64,000 nucleotides of DNA from Platycnemis pennipes (lineage: Eukaryota; Arthropoda; Insecta; Odonata; Platycnemididae). The stretch spans positions 129,203,544 through 129,267,543 of the forward strand of contig OW121852.1 in NCBI GenBank assembly GCA_933228895.1, in the 5' to 3' direction. Below the pieces are notes generated by a model. It was given only the letters and a program-made list of their open reading frames with translations. It was not told the origin of the DNA and did not search any database. Shown piece after piece: positions 1 through 10,949 of the stretch (position 1 is the stretch's first letter; every line of letters starts with the position of its first letter). The position numbers and the translations under genes were made by a program.

Positions 1-540
1 TCTCTGCCATTCGAGTTACATATTTGCCAATATGGTTCTTCTGAGAACAATAAATATCTCCATAAGGTAGAAAGATTGTAAGATGTCCATTTGATTATGT
101 TAGCATCAGCCAAACTGTATGCCCACAACTACACCACAATACACAACTACACCACAATAATTACACTGTAAACAACAACCAAGATTATTCTGAATAATAA
201 GTACACAATAATTACTATGAATAATTAGAGAACTCTTCTTAGGAAATATCTTTAAGTATTGCAGAACAAGATTCTCACAATGCTTAACTTTGCAATCAAT
301 CTGCTACCAACAAATAAAAATATTTTTATCAATTTCCGCCTCACTCATTCTCCTCTCAATCAATTTGTATTTCCAACAAAATGTCAAACGTGAATGAACC
401 CACCGTAATAATATATGAATCATTTTAAGGCTGTAGTGGAGTTTCAATGCTTTTTCTGGGAGACAAATGCTCTCTAAAAAATAAAACTTGTAATACCTCA
501 ATGTTGATACATAAATGAGAAAAATAACTGTACACTAGCC
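1..540. other. AT-rich stretch, no gene seen
   Basis: No exon with usable splice borders and no recognisable repeat was seen. The short open frames have no coding character. The stretch contains simple CA-rich text around 120-180 (repeated ACACAACTACACCACAATA). Confidence 0.5.
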
Positions 541-665
541 CATCAGCCCTGAAGATGGAGAACGACTCGGTCTCCGAAACGTCGGCGGTAATGGAACAGC
601 TTACCCGGTGGAAGACCCGAATAGACTTCACCACAGCTATTTGCCGGGAGAACCTCAAATCTTTT
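541..665 (+). other. Penelope-like element terminal fragment with hammerhead-like core
   Basis: The text has CTGAAGA at 549-555, a 5-bp hairpin GGAGA (557-561) / TCTCC (571-575), and then GAAAC (576-580). This order, CUGANGA - stem II - GAAAC, is the conserved core of hammerhead ribozymes. Such motifs are known from the terminal repeats of Penelope-like retroelements. No reverse transcriptase was found next to it, so this would be a fragment. Helices I and III were not proven. The similar CTGAAGATG...CGAAACG text in other retroelement tails is an alternative explanation. Confidence 0.35.
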
Positions 666-950
666 TTAACTGTACACTAGTTGTGCTTAAGATATCAGCT
701 TTGCATCACAGCTTGTATCAGTCTACTTGTATATAATACTGAAGTATATGACAAACATATATGCATAGTATATTGTTTACAGCTTAAGTCAAGAGCTGTC
801 ACATTTTTCTCCTGACATAAACTTTCCTTAAGACCACCTAGTATTTTGAAATTCACCACTGAACTTACCAACCTGAAATTCATTGGGATTATCAGCAATG
901 TTTGCGAAGTCCAATGAATTCCAGTGTTCAGCATACCAAACTGATCCTTA
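666..950. other. No gene seen
   Basis: AT-rich spacer between the hammerhead-like fragment and the pogo-type element. Open frames on the minus strand have no recognisable domain. Confidence 0.5.
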
Positions 951-952
951 TA

Positions 953-3286
953 CAGTAAACCCTCAATAATATGAAGCACGATTATATGAAGTATCGGTTA
1001 TATGAAGAAACATGGCCGGCCACGAAAATCCTATAGTAATAGCATGGCAATATTCGATAATACGAAGTTTTGAAAATACGAATTTTTCGAAATTACAAAC
1101 TTCGGGCCCAGTCTCCAGGAACAAATGGAATTCGTTTTTACGAACCTCTACGAAAAACTGCTTCAGCAAAACTACTTTTGACTACGTAGACATCTAACAA
1201 ATCAGTGTCGCCGATTGTGGTGCATCAAAAATGAAATGCGTGAATAGCAGTGCATTCACCTCCCACATAGTATGCCAGTCTCTCCCCATCATTTTCCACA
1301 TGTAATTCTGCATATCAATTAGACAATGAGTAATGAGGAAATCGTAGTTAATGCCGTTATTTATCCTGAATATTATTTGTTTTACCTGCTACCAGCATTC
1401 TCATAATGTACATGGTTCTCTTTTAATTAAAGCATACGTGTGACGGCACATACCGTGCTCGCCTCCATGCACCTGGAATTATGGCAGTTCAAATTCTCCG
1501 TGAACCCTACCTCGTCCTTTAAGGCGAGCAATCCTAGCTCAGCTCTCCGTGAAGGGGCTGTCCACACCAAAATCTTGTAGCGTGGACGGGTTGAGTGAGG
1601 GTGGGTGATGCAGTTAGGAAATTTGGGCGGGTTGTGTTGGTGGGGCTAAGGATTACGACGGCCGGGGAGTTTGGCTTTACGGTGCATGGGGGGGAAAAGG
1701 GTCTGGTTGTGGAGAGGGAAGGTCCCAGTTGCGGGCGTATCCTTTAAGAGGCCTTCAAACGGGTGCCAAATCCGGGAGACGCTCGCCCACCTGTGCTGGA
1801 CGCCCTCACCTGTGCTTGCCTCTGCCTGTGTGACATAGACGCCCGACCGTGCCCGTTCCCCTTGGGTGCCTGCATCCTAGGCGGGTGCCCGGGTTGCTCA
1901 CCCAAACTGAAGGGAGGGGTGGTAAAAGAGTGAGCGAAAAATATTGCAATTGGTAAAGACCCTTGAGAAAGATACGCGGCGGTGACGACCTTAGGGTGGT
2001 CACCCGCGCCAGCCGATGGGTGACCGACTATAGTTGGCAAGTTCTCCGTTAGGTCACATTTGTAACACTTCGGAAAAGTCCGTCAAATGTCTTCGAGTTG
2101 AGCCTCTCTCTTTATCTCTCACACACAGGCGGGCGACCCTCACCCTTATTTTGCACCCATGTGCAGGCCTCTAGTTTCTTTCTCTCTCTTGCCGAGCTTG
2201 AAAGAGGGGAGGGAGTGGGTGGATGGTATCATGGAATGTCTGCAAGGTTCCTTCTTCTTCTTCTGGGCAACCCTTGGGGGTGCGTGGCGGTGGCTGATTG
2301 GAACCGCTCCGGGTGTTGAGTGGAATGGGAGGGTCAGGGATGCGGCGTTCTTTGTAATCAGGAGGGTCTACAACCCCTCCTCTCACTCTCTGACACCTCT
2401 AGACCATCCCCTTCGCTTCCCTCCCTTCCCCCTGATATCCCCCGAAGATCCAACCATAACCACCTGCACTTGCCCCTCAGGGTTGCCCAGGAGAAGAGGA
2501 AGGAACGTCACAGACGTTCCGCGATGCTATTATCCCACCCCCTTCCCACTTAAAGCTCAGCAAGACAGATGAAGATACACCCACAGCTAGGATCTTTCCT
2601 CTCCACAATCCCTCATGCACCGTAAACTCAACATCCCTGGCCGTCATATAATCCTTGAGGAGATGATGTGTAAAATATGCCGTATCACGCCTCATTTGTC
2701 ATCAAGGTCTTATTAGTAGAAAAGAAACAATATTACCTCCCAATATCATTTATTCTGCTGACAATAGATGAAAGACGCAACAAGTAATAACCTGCGAATG
2801 ATTTTTCCTGGAAACAGGCTTAGTTCCGTGCTTTTTTATAGCTATGATTGGGCGATATAGGACAACTAAAGCGCAGTTGGGCCAGCTGCCATCATAACAG
2901 CATAAATGTTTGAATCAAATATCTATTTTTAGCATCTATACTAGATTCCTGTCTCTACTGACAATTCTGAAAATAAAATTCTTATTGAAAAATGTACAAC
3001 TTTTTGTTTTTTACACATTTTCGATACTGGGACGAAATTTTGCCAACACTACGATCACCAACTTAAAAGCATTGACACGGTAGGTACTTATTTTACGATC
3101 TTTTAAAACATGCTTCTTTTCAGAATGCTTTCACGAACGACCACAAAAGATATACAATGTTGCCGAAGTGAACAAAAGTTAGAGGAAACAAAGATTAAAG
3201 TTTTTTCACATCTTTTTTACAATGTTCGAAATTACGAAGTGCCGATTTTCCGGTCCTGCTGACTTCGTATTATCGAGAGTTTACTG
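953..3286. mobile_element. Non-autonomous pogo/Tigger-type element
   Basis: The left end reads CAGTAAACCCTCAATAATAT and the right end, on the opposite strand, reads CAGTAAACTCTCGATAATAC. These are matching terminal inverted repeats starting CAGT, as in pogo/Tigger elements. TA precedes the left end (951-952); the right flank reads TTA, so the TA duplication is only partly kept. Subterminal CGAAATTAC/GAAG text occurs at both ends. No transposase is present. The interior holds a GC-rich block (about 1440-2700) unlike the AT-rich ends, probably a second insertion. Confidence 0.65.
1648..2657. repeat. Long inverted repeat flanking a GC-rich core
   Basis: Bases 1648-1743 (key text AAGGATTACGACGGCC and TTTACGGTGCATG) recur on the opposite strand at 2571-2657 (AAGGATTATATGACGGCC and TTTACGGTGCATG). 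The arms diverge moderately and enclose about 830 bp of GC-rich sequence. The open frames in the core overlap on both strands and show no domain. It looks like a fold-back type element lying inside the surrounding pogo-type element. Confidence 0.5.
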
Positions 3287-4140
3287 TTAGTTTCTGTCAA
3301 CTTCAATCCTCATACTAGATTAGGTATTTTATCCACCACTCCTTGGCATCAAACATGAAGCCAGTTTCATGGCTGGCAACCTACCAACGCCAGACCTCCT
3401 CCCATATACAGAAGCTTGTCAGGTGACCAATAGAATTCATTTTTTTTTCATGTTGTACATTGCCATTCTAAAGTTGAAGCATTCTGCACTTACCATCCCA
3501 TCACCTACTGTCCATGCAGAAATTATGTGCACTCAAGTTTGAATACGAATAACAAACTAATGGCTAGATCTACGGAAAAACTAATCAAACTGTAATTTTT
3601 TTATTTCAATCTGCATTATTGGATAGCTGACCTAAATTTTTAAAATGTATTTTCATATTTTTTACAACAGTTGAAACGTAAAAAGTGCCGGGTTTTGATG
3701 GTGTTCTAGCAAAACGCTGACTTTGATGACTCGTAAATCAATAATAAGGTGTTCAATTACAACCAGAGTTTGAATAATGATAGCTATATATGTTTTCCAT
3801 GTATGTACTCTGTAAGTTTGCAGTGTACAACTTAAATAGGAAAAAGTTGTTATCAATTTTATAAAAAGTAAACATTTCAAAACTAGGTTGTCGTAGAGTT
3901 TCATTCTTGGTCGGGTTATAATCCACATGTCCTGAATGTATCCAATATGTAATTATCTAATATGTCAACACATGCGTTTAATTTAAATCGATTGGTTGTT
4001 ATAATGGCGAAAGCGAGCTCCCTCTACAAGCAACCGGCATGGTTTAAACTATACAGTGTTGGTTTTGTAGCTTTAACAGCTTCAACCACCATGACCTACA
4101 ATTAAATTTAAGTCTTTTGATATTGGCCCAGTAACCAGCA
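3287..4140. other. No gene seen
   Basis: AT-rich spacer. The minus-strand open frame around 3662-3928 has no recognisable domain, and no repeat ends were identified. Confidence 0.45.
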
Positions 4141-4142
4141 TG

Positions 4143-4780
4143 TTAAATACAAGGTGAAAAACGAAGACTAATCGGGAGAAGCCTCACTACAATTGCCTGA
4201 TTAAATAGGGTCCCTGTGTCTTTGTAAAGTTTATTTGCATCGTATGACTTAGTGTGGCAAATCAGTTTTTGCGGACCTCTTTGAAATTCCAATGCTAGGC
4301 TCATGACTGCCAAAACTTTTTCGCTGGCATTTCTAAAGCCAGCCAAGAACCTAATTCTTTTTCTGAGAAAGGAACCATTGGCATACTGCTCGAGTGACTG
4401 ACTAAGTGACTCCAAACTATCCGAACGCATGTTGGCAAATGGGTACTTTGATCCTTCTTATGCTTTCATCAAATCTGTGAATAGCTGGCAGATCTTGGAT
4501 GGAGAGAAAACTTGAGCTCTCAGCATCAAAGATTGAAATTTATTCTCAGACACACAGGGATGGAAATGGCATTTACCACGTCATACTCGATTCAAGGGCA
4601 TATGTTCCCAGGTACTTGACACTTCAAGAATTTCACCATGTGATTGCATGCAAATAATCCAGGGGCCACATCTTCCTACAAGACTTGCATAGGCCTGTTT
4701 CATTTTTCTCCCTTGTAGGAACACCACCTTCACTTTGAAGACTTAGATACTTAATTCAGGCAGCTCTTTCATGAACCAGT
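4143..4780 (-). pseudogene. Decayed coding-like stretch, family not recognised
   Basis: On the minus strand a long frame can be followed from about 4770 down to 4143 with only a few stops. Peptide text includes GRKMKQAYASLVGRCGPW, then stops near 4580 and 4470, then an open part starting with Met at 4430 that contains YANGSFLRKRIRFLAGF. The sustained frame with protein-like composition, broken by isolated stops, suggests a dead copy of a real gene or of a transposon gene. I do not recognise the family and see no splice borders. It lies just outside the hAT element that starts at 4883. Confidence 0.35.
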
Positions 4781-5788
4781 CTGTGGATTGATAATTTATT
4801 TTATTTCCTTCCATGAACACTTGTGGATTGATATTTTGGCTTGTGGCATTTTAATTATTCTGCTTGTTTTCATCCCAATCACCAGGGTTGGGCACGAATC
4901 ACCTAGTATTGATTCGAGTCACGAATCATGAATATCGAAGGAAATTAGATTCGAAGCACGAATCACGATTCACTGCTGTAAATTTGATTCAAATCTCGAT
5001 TCATGAATCATGTGATTTTTCCTTTAAATATGATTCGTGCGGTTCACGAATCACGAATCATAATCACTTATTGCAGAGTTACAATACCACTAAGTAATGG
5101 TCACATTCTGAACATTGCTCCCATAATTGGGAACCTATACCAATCTTTTCTCCGGTTAATTAACACTTGTGTGGATACATTGTGGATTAACTGAATATCA
5201 TAAATTACCAATTCTGTGTACAAGCCTTCAAGCCACCATAAAGGTGTGTGGCAGGGGGTGAATTCTCACCAAACATGCACTACATATCATGCATGAAAAA
5301 GTAGTAATAGTATACTAGTCTAAACCTCACTGTTAAAAAAATAAATATAGGTAATAAAGTAAGCATGCAAAAACATGCTGTTAGTTGGGTTACCTTCAAG
5401 TCCTTATACCAACATGCAGCTACCTATGATATACATTGATTCACTCGTATTGGGCAGATTTACCGCTATTCATATCCCTAATTGTACGAGGAAAAAAGGA
5501 CATTTAGAATCTGTCATTTCGGCAATCAATTTCTCTAAATTTGTGATTATGGTCCAGTCTACCATAGTAAGTTGGGGTTCGCAAAATATTTTTAACATCA
5601 TCACTGAAAATATTATCTTGGAATTTATTTAGGGGAAGAACTCTACATTTCAACCTGCGATCAGACAATGATTCCCACTTTAATTCATTTAATAGACTGG
5701 TTACGTTAAAATAGTTATCGTACCGTCCCTTTACAAATCTTGCTGATGTTCGCTGCACACGTTCAAGTTCATTTTTTAGACCGATTTC

Positions 5789-7741
5789 GTCATCATCATC
5801 ATCATCATTGGTCAACAATCCTAGGATTGGTTTGAAGCAGCTTTCCACTCGATTCTTCTATCGGCCAACCTTTTCATTGTGACGCAATTATTCTCTTTTA
5901 CATCCTTCACAACCTGTTCCATGTATCTCATACAAGACTTGCCTTTTACAATCTTCCCGTTCACTTTTCCCTTGACGATAGTCTTCATCAGGCCATCAAG
6001 TCTCACAATATGGCCGATTAAGTTGTCCCTTCTTCTTTTTTGAGTTTTCAGCAGACCTCTCTTTTCTCCTACTCTTCTTAGGACTTCCTCGTTACTTCCT
6101 CGGTCAATCCATTTAATCTTCAGCATTCTTCTGTAGCACCACATTTCGAATGCATCCACCCTTTTCTTCTCCGCTGCTCTCATCGTCCATGCCTCACTGC
6201 CGTAAAGAAACATGCTCCAGATGTATGTTCTGATGAACTGTTTCCTTACTTCTACGCTTGTATTTCCAGCTGTAAGGAGATTCTTCTTTTGATAGAATGC
6301 CCTCTTTGCCTGGGCTATTCTACTAACTATTTCTTTCTTGCTTCGTCCATCGTAGGTTACTCGGCTCCCTAGGTAACAGAACTCTTTCACCTCTTCAAGT
6401 TTTTGTTTTCCTAGTTTGACATTGGTTTTCGCCTCTTCTTTCTTGCTGCACGACAATATCTCAGTCTTCGCCTTATTTATCTTCAGCTGATATCTGGCCA
6501 TTGTCCTTTCCATGGTTACTAGGATCTTGTTCAGATCCCTCTCTGTCTCTGCTATTAGTGCTATGTCATCAGCGAATCGCAGCATGATTATTTTTTCTCC
6601 ATGGATAGTCACTCCAGAAGACTTCTCTTTGATTTCATTGATGGCTCTCTCGATGTAAACAAAAAAATGAAGGGAGACAGTTCATATCCTTGTCTCACTC
6701 CTTTCCTTATTCTTGCCTCTTCACAGCTGGGTCCCGATTTAATCACAGGCACTTGGTTTTTATACAGACTATGGATATTTCTTCGGTCATTGTAGGACAC
6801 TCCATTTCCCTTCAGATTTCCAAGCATTAAATCCCAATCCACGTTGTCAAAAGCCTTCTCTAAATATCTAAATCTAAAGCCGACGTTCATTGCAATCAAA
6901 TGCAATGAACGTCGGCTTGTTCTTCTCCACTCTCTTCTCTATGAGTAGTCTAAGGGCCAATATTGCTTCCCTTGTACCCTAACTTTTTACCCTAGCTTTT
7001 GCAGTCCTTCACTTGGTTTCTAAATCTCTGCTTCACTAAAATGTAATCTATTTGACATCTTCTTCTGTCTCCTGGCATTTTCCATGTGTATCTTCTTTGG
7101 TTGTGATTTTTAAACAATGTGTTGGCTACCACTAACTTATGCTGTGTGCAGAACTCCATCAGTCTTTCTCTTCTTTCGTTTCGGATTCCCAATCCGTATT
7201 TTCCAGTTATTCTTCCATCTTGACCTTCACCGACGATAGCGTTCCAGTCTCCTAAAATAATTAGGTTTTCTTCTCCTCTTACCTGTTTTATAACTTCCGT
7301 GATATCTTCGTAGACGTCTTCCACTTCTTCATCTTCATAGTCCGTCGTATGCATGTAAACCTTCACCACTCCGGTATCTACAGGTTTGGTTTCGATCTTC
7401 ACCATTATTATCTTTCTTTGTACTGCAGGAAGCACTTCACACGCATTCCACCTTCAGTCATGTGAAGAAGAGCTGCTGCCCTCTTCTCTGGGTGATGAGA
7501 AGCGTAATTATTAGCGGCTTCTCGTCGCCAAGTCATGGTATCTTCACAGGTTCGGTATTATTTAGAGACCTACCTTACCCAGGGATAGACCAATACCCCC
7601 TTGGAATGCTGTCGCTTTTTGTCCACCACTGCTTATTCAACGAGTAAACTCGCTTATCTTGCAGCTAACCTCTATATCTAGAGGTGAGCCACCATCCGCA
7701 ACCCGGTGGATGCACTCGGTGGCTTTAAGCTCAGCCGCGAA
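5789..7741 (-). mobile_element. RTE-type LINE copy, internally deleted, with 9-bp target duplication
   Basis: The minus-strand coding order is a partial APE-type endonuclease (7435-6992, with GDWNAIVGEG and RRCQIDYILVKQRF), then the reverse transcriptase from EKAFDNVDW (about 6862) through KGVRQG to the catalytic FADD box (near 6570), and the thumb region to 5821. The piece between endonuclease and mid reverse transcriptase is missing, so the copy is about 1.95 kb instead of roughly 3 kb. The 3' end carries a GAT repeat tail (5789-5807). ACCGATTTC at 5780-5788 and 7742-7750 is the target-site duplication, within Jockey sequence. Stops and a small inverted duplication (6877-6918) show it is dead. 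Confidence 0.88.
6877..6918. repeat. Perfect 18-bp inverted repeat, 6-nt loop
   Basis: AAGCCGACGTTCATTGCA (6877-6894) is followed by six bases and its exact complement (6901-6918). In other RTE copies (for example 8877-8894) only one arm exists. The second arm is therefore an extra inverted copy made at the deletion junction. Confidence 0.85.
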
Positions 7742-8559
7742 ACCGATTTCATAGGGATCCCATACACTGGCAGCATATTCCAAATGAGGTCTAATAAGGG
7801 AAAAGTAGCTGATTTCTCGTACATGATCGTCACATTTATCCAGTACTCTTTTGATGAATCCCTGTTTATGATTAGCTTGACCCATTATTTCACGTATGTG
7901 TTTACCCCAGGAAAGATCATGTGACAGTCTTATTCCAAGATATTTAATGGGTTCCATGTTTGATAATTCATTATTACTTAATTTGAAGTGCTAGAAGGAG
8001 AACAATTCTTTTTCCAAAAATTCATTACCACGCACTTTTTTTAAATGTAATTCTAACTGCCATGTATCACACCATTTTTAAATTTTTTGTAGGTCATCAT
8101 CAAGGAGTCTACATGTAATAAATGTAATATTCGTGGTCATCATTTAAATGTAGGACATTTCATTGCTATTTTTTCAAAACAATTTAAAGTCACATTTGAA
8201 CAAATCTGTAATATAGTGTAAAATATATTATTGAAGTTTGCATTAACCATATTGTTCCACTTCTGACGAATACTTACACAGTAACTGTTGGTGAAAGACT
8301 GATGTACGTTTCTAGCAGTGAAATCAGTGATATTAATTCATGATTCGTCAGTGAAGCGTGAGCTGCATCACAAAAGTTCGGCTCACGAATCACCTCAACT
8401 AAAAAAAAAGAGTCGACTCACGGATCACGAATCATTAAAAAAAAAAGATCCGAAGCACGAATCACAAATCACAGTTTGTGATTCGTGAATCATGATTCGT
8501 GATTCATGAAGACGAATCATGCCCATCCCTGCCAATCACGTTTACAACATTGACAAAGT

Positions 8560-8750
8560 GGTGGAAGTCACAGAATGAGGTAGGTGGAACCTACCAACCT
8601 TATAACTGGCAAACCGACAATGTTGCCAAGAAAATTGAGGGATATTTTTTGCGTGCAAGTTTTTCCAGGGCTCACAGTGCTGTGCTTGGACAGCAAGATT
8701 TTTGACAGCTCAACATTATGAATGGCATTACCAACATTATGAAAACTTCC
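8560..8750. other. Spacer after the hAT element, no gene seen
   Basis: The short plus-strand open frame here has no recognisable domain and no splice borders that support a host exon. Confidence 0.4.
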
Positions 8751-8754
8751 TTAT

Positions 8755-9307
8755 GAAAAACAAAAAGCAGAGGAGTTCCTGTATGAAGACCAATTCAGAT
8801 TCAGGAAAAGTAAGGGTACAAGAGTAGCAAGATTGGCTCTTAGGCTGCTCATAGAGAAGAGAATGGAGAAGAACAAGCCGACGTTCACTGCATTTGTGGA
8901 TTTAGAGAATGTTATGACCGTTACGGAGTCCAAATAATAGTGTATTGCATTTCAGGAACAGGATTTGTATTCGCTTATATAAAGACACAGCCAGCAATTA
9001 CAAAGGCTTGTCACAGAGAAGGCTTTTGACAAAGCGGATTGGAATTCGATGCTTGAAATTCTGAAGGGAATTGGAGTGTTCTACAATGACCAAGGAATTA
9101 TCCAGTCTGTATAAAAACCAAGTTGCTTTGATTAAATCTGGACCCAGCTGTGAAGAGGCAAGATTAAGGAAAGGAGTGAGACAAGGCTGCGCACTGTCTC
9201 TCTTTATTTTAAATGTTTACATCGAGAGAGCCATCAATGAAATCAAAGAGAGGTCTTCTAAAGTGAATGTCTATGGAGAAAAAATAAGCATGCTGCGATT
9301 CGCTTTC
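8755..9307 (+). pseudogene. RTE reverse transcriptase fragment (copy A)
   Basis: The plus-strand text matches the RTE copy at 5.8-7.7 kb: EFLYEDQFRFRKSKGT-like finger text near 8770, EKAFDKADW near 9020, and SGPSCEEARLRKGVRQGCAL at about 9142-9201. It breaks just before the catalytic box (the frame runs LRFAF and then changes sequence at about 9307). About 75 bp of unrelated sequence interrupts it near 8935-9010. Several stops and frame changes are present. Confidence 0.8.
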
Positions 9308-10278
9308 TTCTTGGAAGAAGAAAAGTTGCTGTCAAGAAGAAGCCATCGATCATGGAAGAAGTCTTAGACTTGATTGAAGAAAGAAGAAAGCACAAGAAAG
9401 TGAAAACTGAGGAAGGGCAGCTTTGCTACAAAAGAATAAGGAACAAAATTAATCACCAAGCCAGAAAAGCCAGAGAAATGTGGATAAAGAATCTATGCAA
9501 AGATGTACAAAACAACCTTGCACTAGGAAAGCTGAAAGCTGATGACACATGTATCAAAGATACTGACAAGGATCATCTGCAGAAGAATAGAACGAAAAGC
9601 AGAGGAGTTCCTGGACGAAGATCAATTCGAATTTAGGAAAAGTAAGGGCACAAGGGAAGCAATATTGGCCCTTAGGATACTCATGGAGAAGAGAATGGAG
9701 AAGGAAAAACCGATGTTCATTGCATTCGTAGTTTTATAGAAGGCTTTTGACAACGTGGATTAGAATTCAAAGCTAGGAATTCTGAAAGGAATTGGAGTGT
9801 CCTACAATGACTGAAGAATTATCCATAGTTTGTATAAAAACCAAGTAACTGTGATTAAATCTGGACCCAGCTGTGAAGAGGCAAGATTAAGGAAAGGAGT
9901 GAGAAAAGGCTGTGCACTGTCTCTCCTTATTTTAAATGTTTACATCGAGAGAGCCATCAATGAAATCAAAGAGAGGTCTTCTAAAGTGAATGTCTACAGA
10001 GAAAAAATAAGCATGCTGCGATTCGCTGATCACATAGCACTCATAGCAGAGACAGAGAGGAATCTGAATAAGATGTAGATAACCATGGAAAGGACATTCG
10101 CCAGATATCAGCTGAAGATCAATACGAAGAAGACTAAGATACTGGTGTGCAGCAAGAGAGAAGAGGCCAAAACCAACGTTAAACTAGGAAAAAAAAACTG
10201 GAGGATGTGAAAGAGTTCTGTTACCTAGGAAGCCAAGCAACCAATGATGGACGAAGCAAGAAAGAGAAATAGTGAGTA
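9308..10278 (+). pseudogene. RTE reverse transcriptase fragment (copy B)
   Basis: A second plus-strand RTE piece abuts copy A. It begins upstream in the element (EERRKHKKVKTEEGQLCYKR linker, then RIICRRIERKAEEFLDEDQF), repeats the SGPSCEEARLRKGVRKG region, and reaches the intact-looking RFADHIALIAETERN box near 10018. There the second catalytic Asp is replaced by His. It ends at about 10278 inside the thumb region. It is a 5'- and 3'-truncated dead copy, related to but not identical with copy A. Confidence 0.8.
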
Positions 10279-10920
10279 GAATAGCCCAGGCAAGCGAGGG
10301 GAAGGGACTGGTGTTGGAGTGTGGTGGTATGGGTACAAGGCCGAGGGTCCACAACCCCCTTTCCCCCTCTGCCTCCTACCCTCTTACCCCTTAAACACCT
10401 GTATTTGTATATACTATATACGGTTGCAAATATGACTATTGTACCTGAAGATATCAGTAAGTGGACGGAACCCAAGTCGTAACAATAAACCTTTATAGCG
10501 GACCACTACAAAGTGTAATAAATTTTTTATTCACAATTTTATCATGGAGAGGTTCCACATAGTAAGGCCTAAAGTCATTATCAATAGATGACTTGTATTT
10601 TATCACTCCTACTCCTGAGCATTGTGACTGAAATTATAACAATGATTCTCTCCCAGCTGAATCTTTGTACTACCTCAATAACCGTGAAGAATCCACCTTC
10701 ACAAATTTGAATATTGCTCACTCATTGTGATAGTAGTAGACTTGGGATTTTAGTTACTCCAGCGGCTAATTTTATACTGCAATGTATAAATTAGTATCTT
10801 AATTCTGAGACGAACACATTATCCAAGTTAGCCCAAGGTGGGGTTTAAATCCATGACCCTTGCATTTCCAGGTCCCCTTGTTAACGACACCATGATTGGC
10901 TCACTGAGTGGCCAAAAAAA
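10279..10920. other. Spacer with tRNA-like SINE text, no gene seen
   Basis: A GC-rich, pyrimidine-rich stretch (10300-10400) resembles the block near 2300-2420. AATAAA text occurs near 10485. On the minus strand, 10915-10830 has a tRNA-like look (GAGCCAATCATGG, then GGATTTAAACCC in the position of a B box), which suggests an old tRNA-derived SINE. No complete tRNA gene folds. Confidence 0.35.
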
Positions 10921-10949
10921 CAAATAGGTATGAGATGTATGATATTACG

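Larger units (their letters stand above)
5222..8120 (-). pseudogene. Jockey-like LINE 3' part, split by an RTE insertion
   Basis: Minus-strand reverse-transcriptase C-terminal text is in two parts. The upstream part (about 8120-7751) has WCDTWQLELHLKK, KYLGIRLSHDLSWGKHIREI and RPHLEYAASVWDPYEIG. The downstream part (5779-5500) resumes with LERVQRTSARFVKGRY. The join is interrupted at 5789-7741 by an RTE element, which duplicated 9 bp of Jockey sequence. Below 5500 comes the 3' untranslated part with GTGTGTGGCAGGGGGTGAAT, also found at 58745-58990. The copy is 5' truncated and has stops and frameshifts. The related plus-strand copy at 55.2-57.6 kb shows the endonuclease part of the same family. 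Confidence 0.8.
4883..8531. mobile_element. Non-autonomous hAT element with perfect 8-bp target duplication
   Basis: The left end CAGGGTTGGGCACGAATC and right end (opposite strand) CAGGGATGGGCATGATTCG are inverted repeats of hAT type. Identical 8-bp flanks CCAATCAC lie at 4875-4882 and 8532-8539. Next to both ends, the motif CACGAATCA and its complement recurs many times (about 4890-5070 and 8340-8515), as is usual for hAT subterminal transposase sites. The interior codes for no hAT transposase. It is occupied by a Jockey-like remnant and, inside that, an RTE copy. Confidence 0.85.

Noticed and set aside
2098..2695. Several open frames over the GC-rich core of the pogo-type element
   Set aside because: Low-complexity Pro/Ser/Leu text, overlapping on both strands, no domain; open because of base composition.
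5791..5808. ATC microsatellite as an independent repeat
   Set aside because: It is the 3' tail of the RTE copy.
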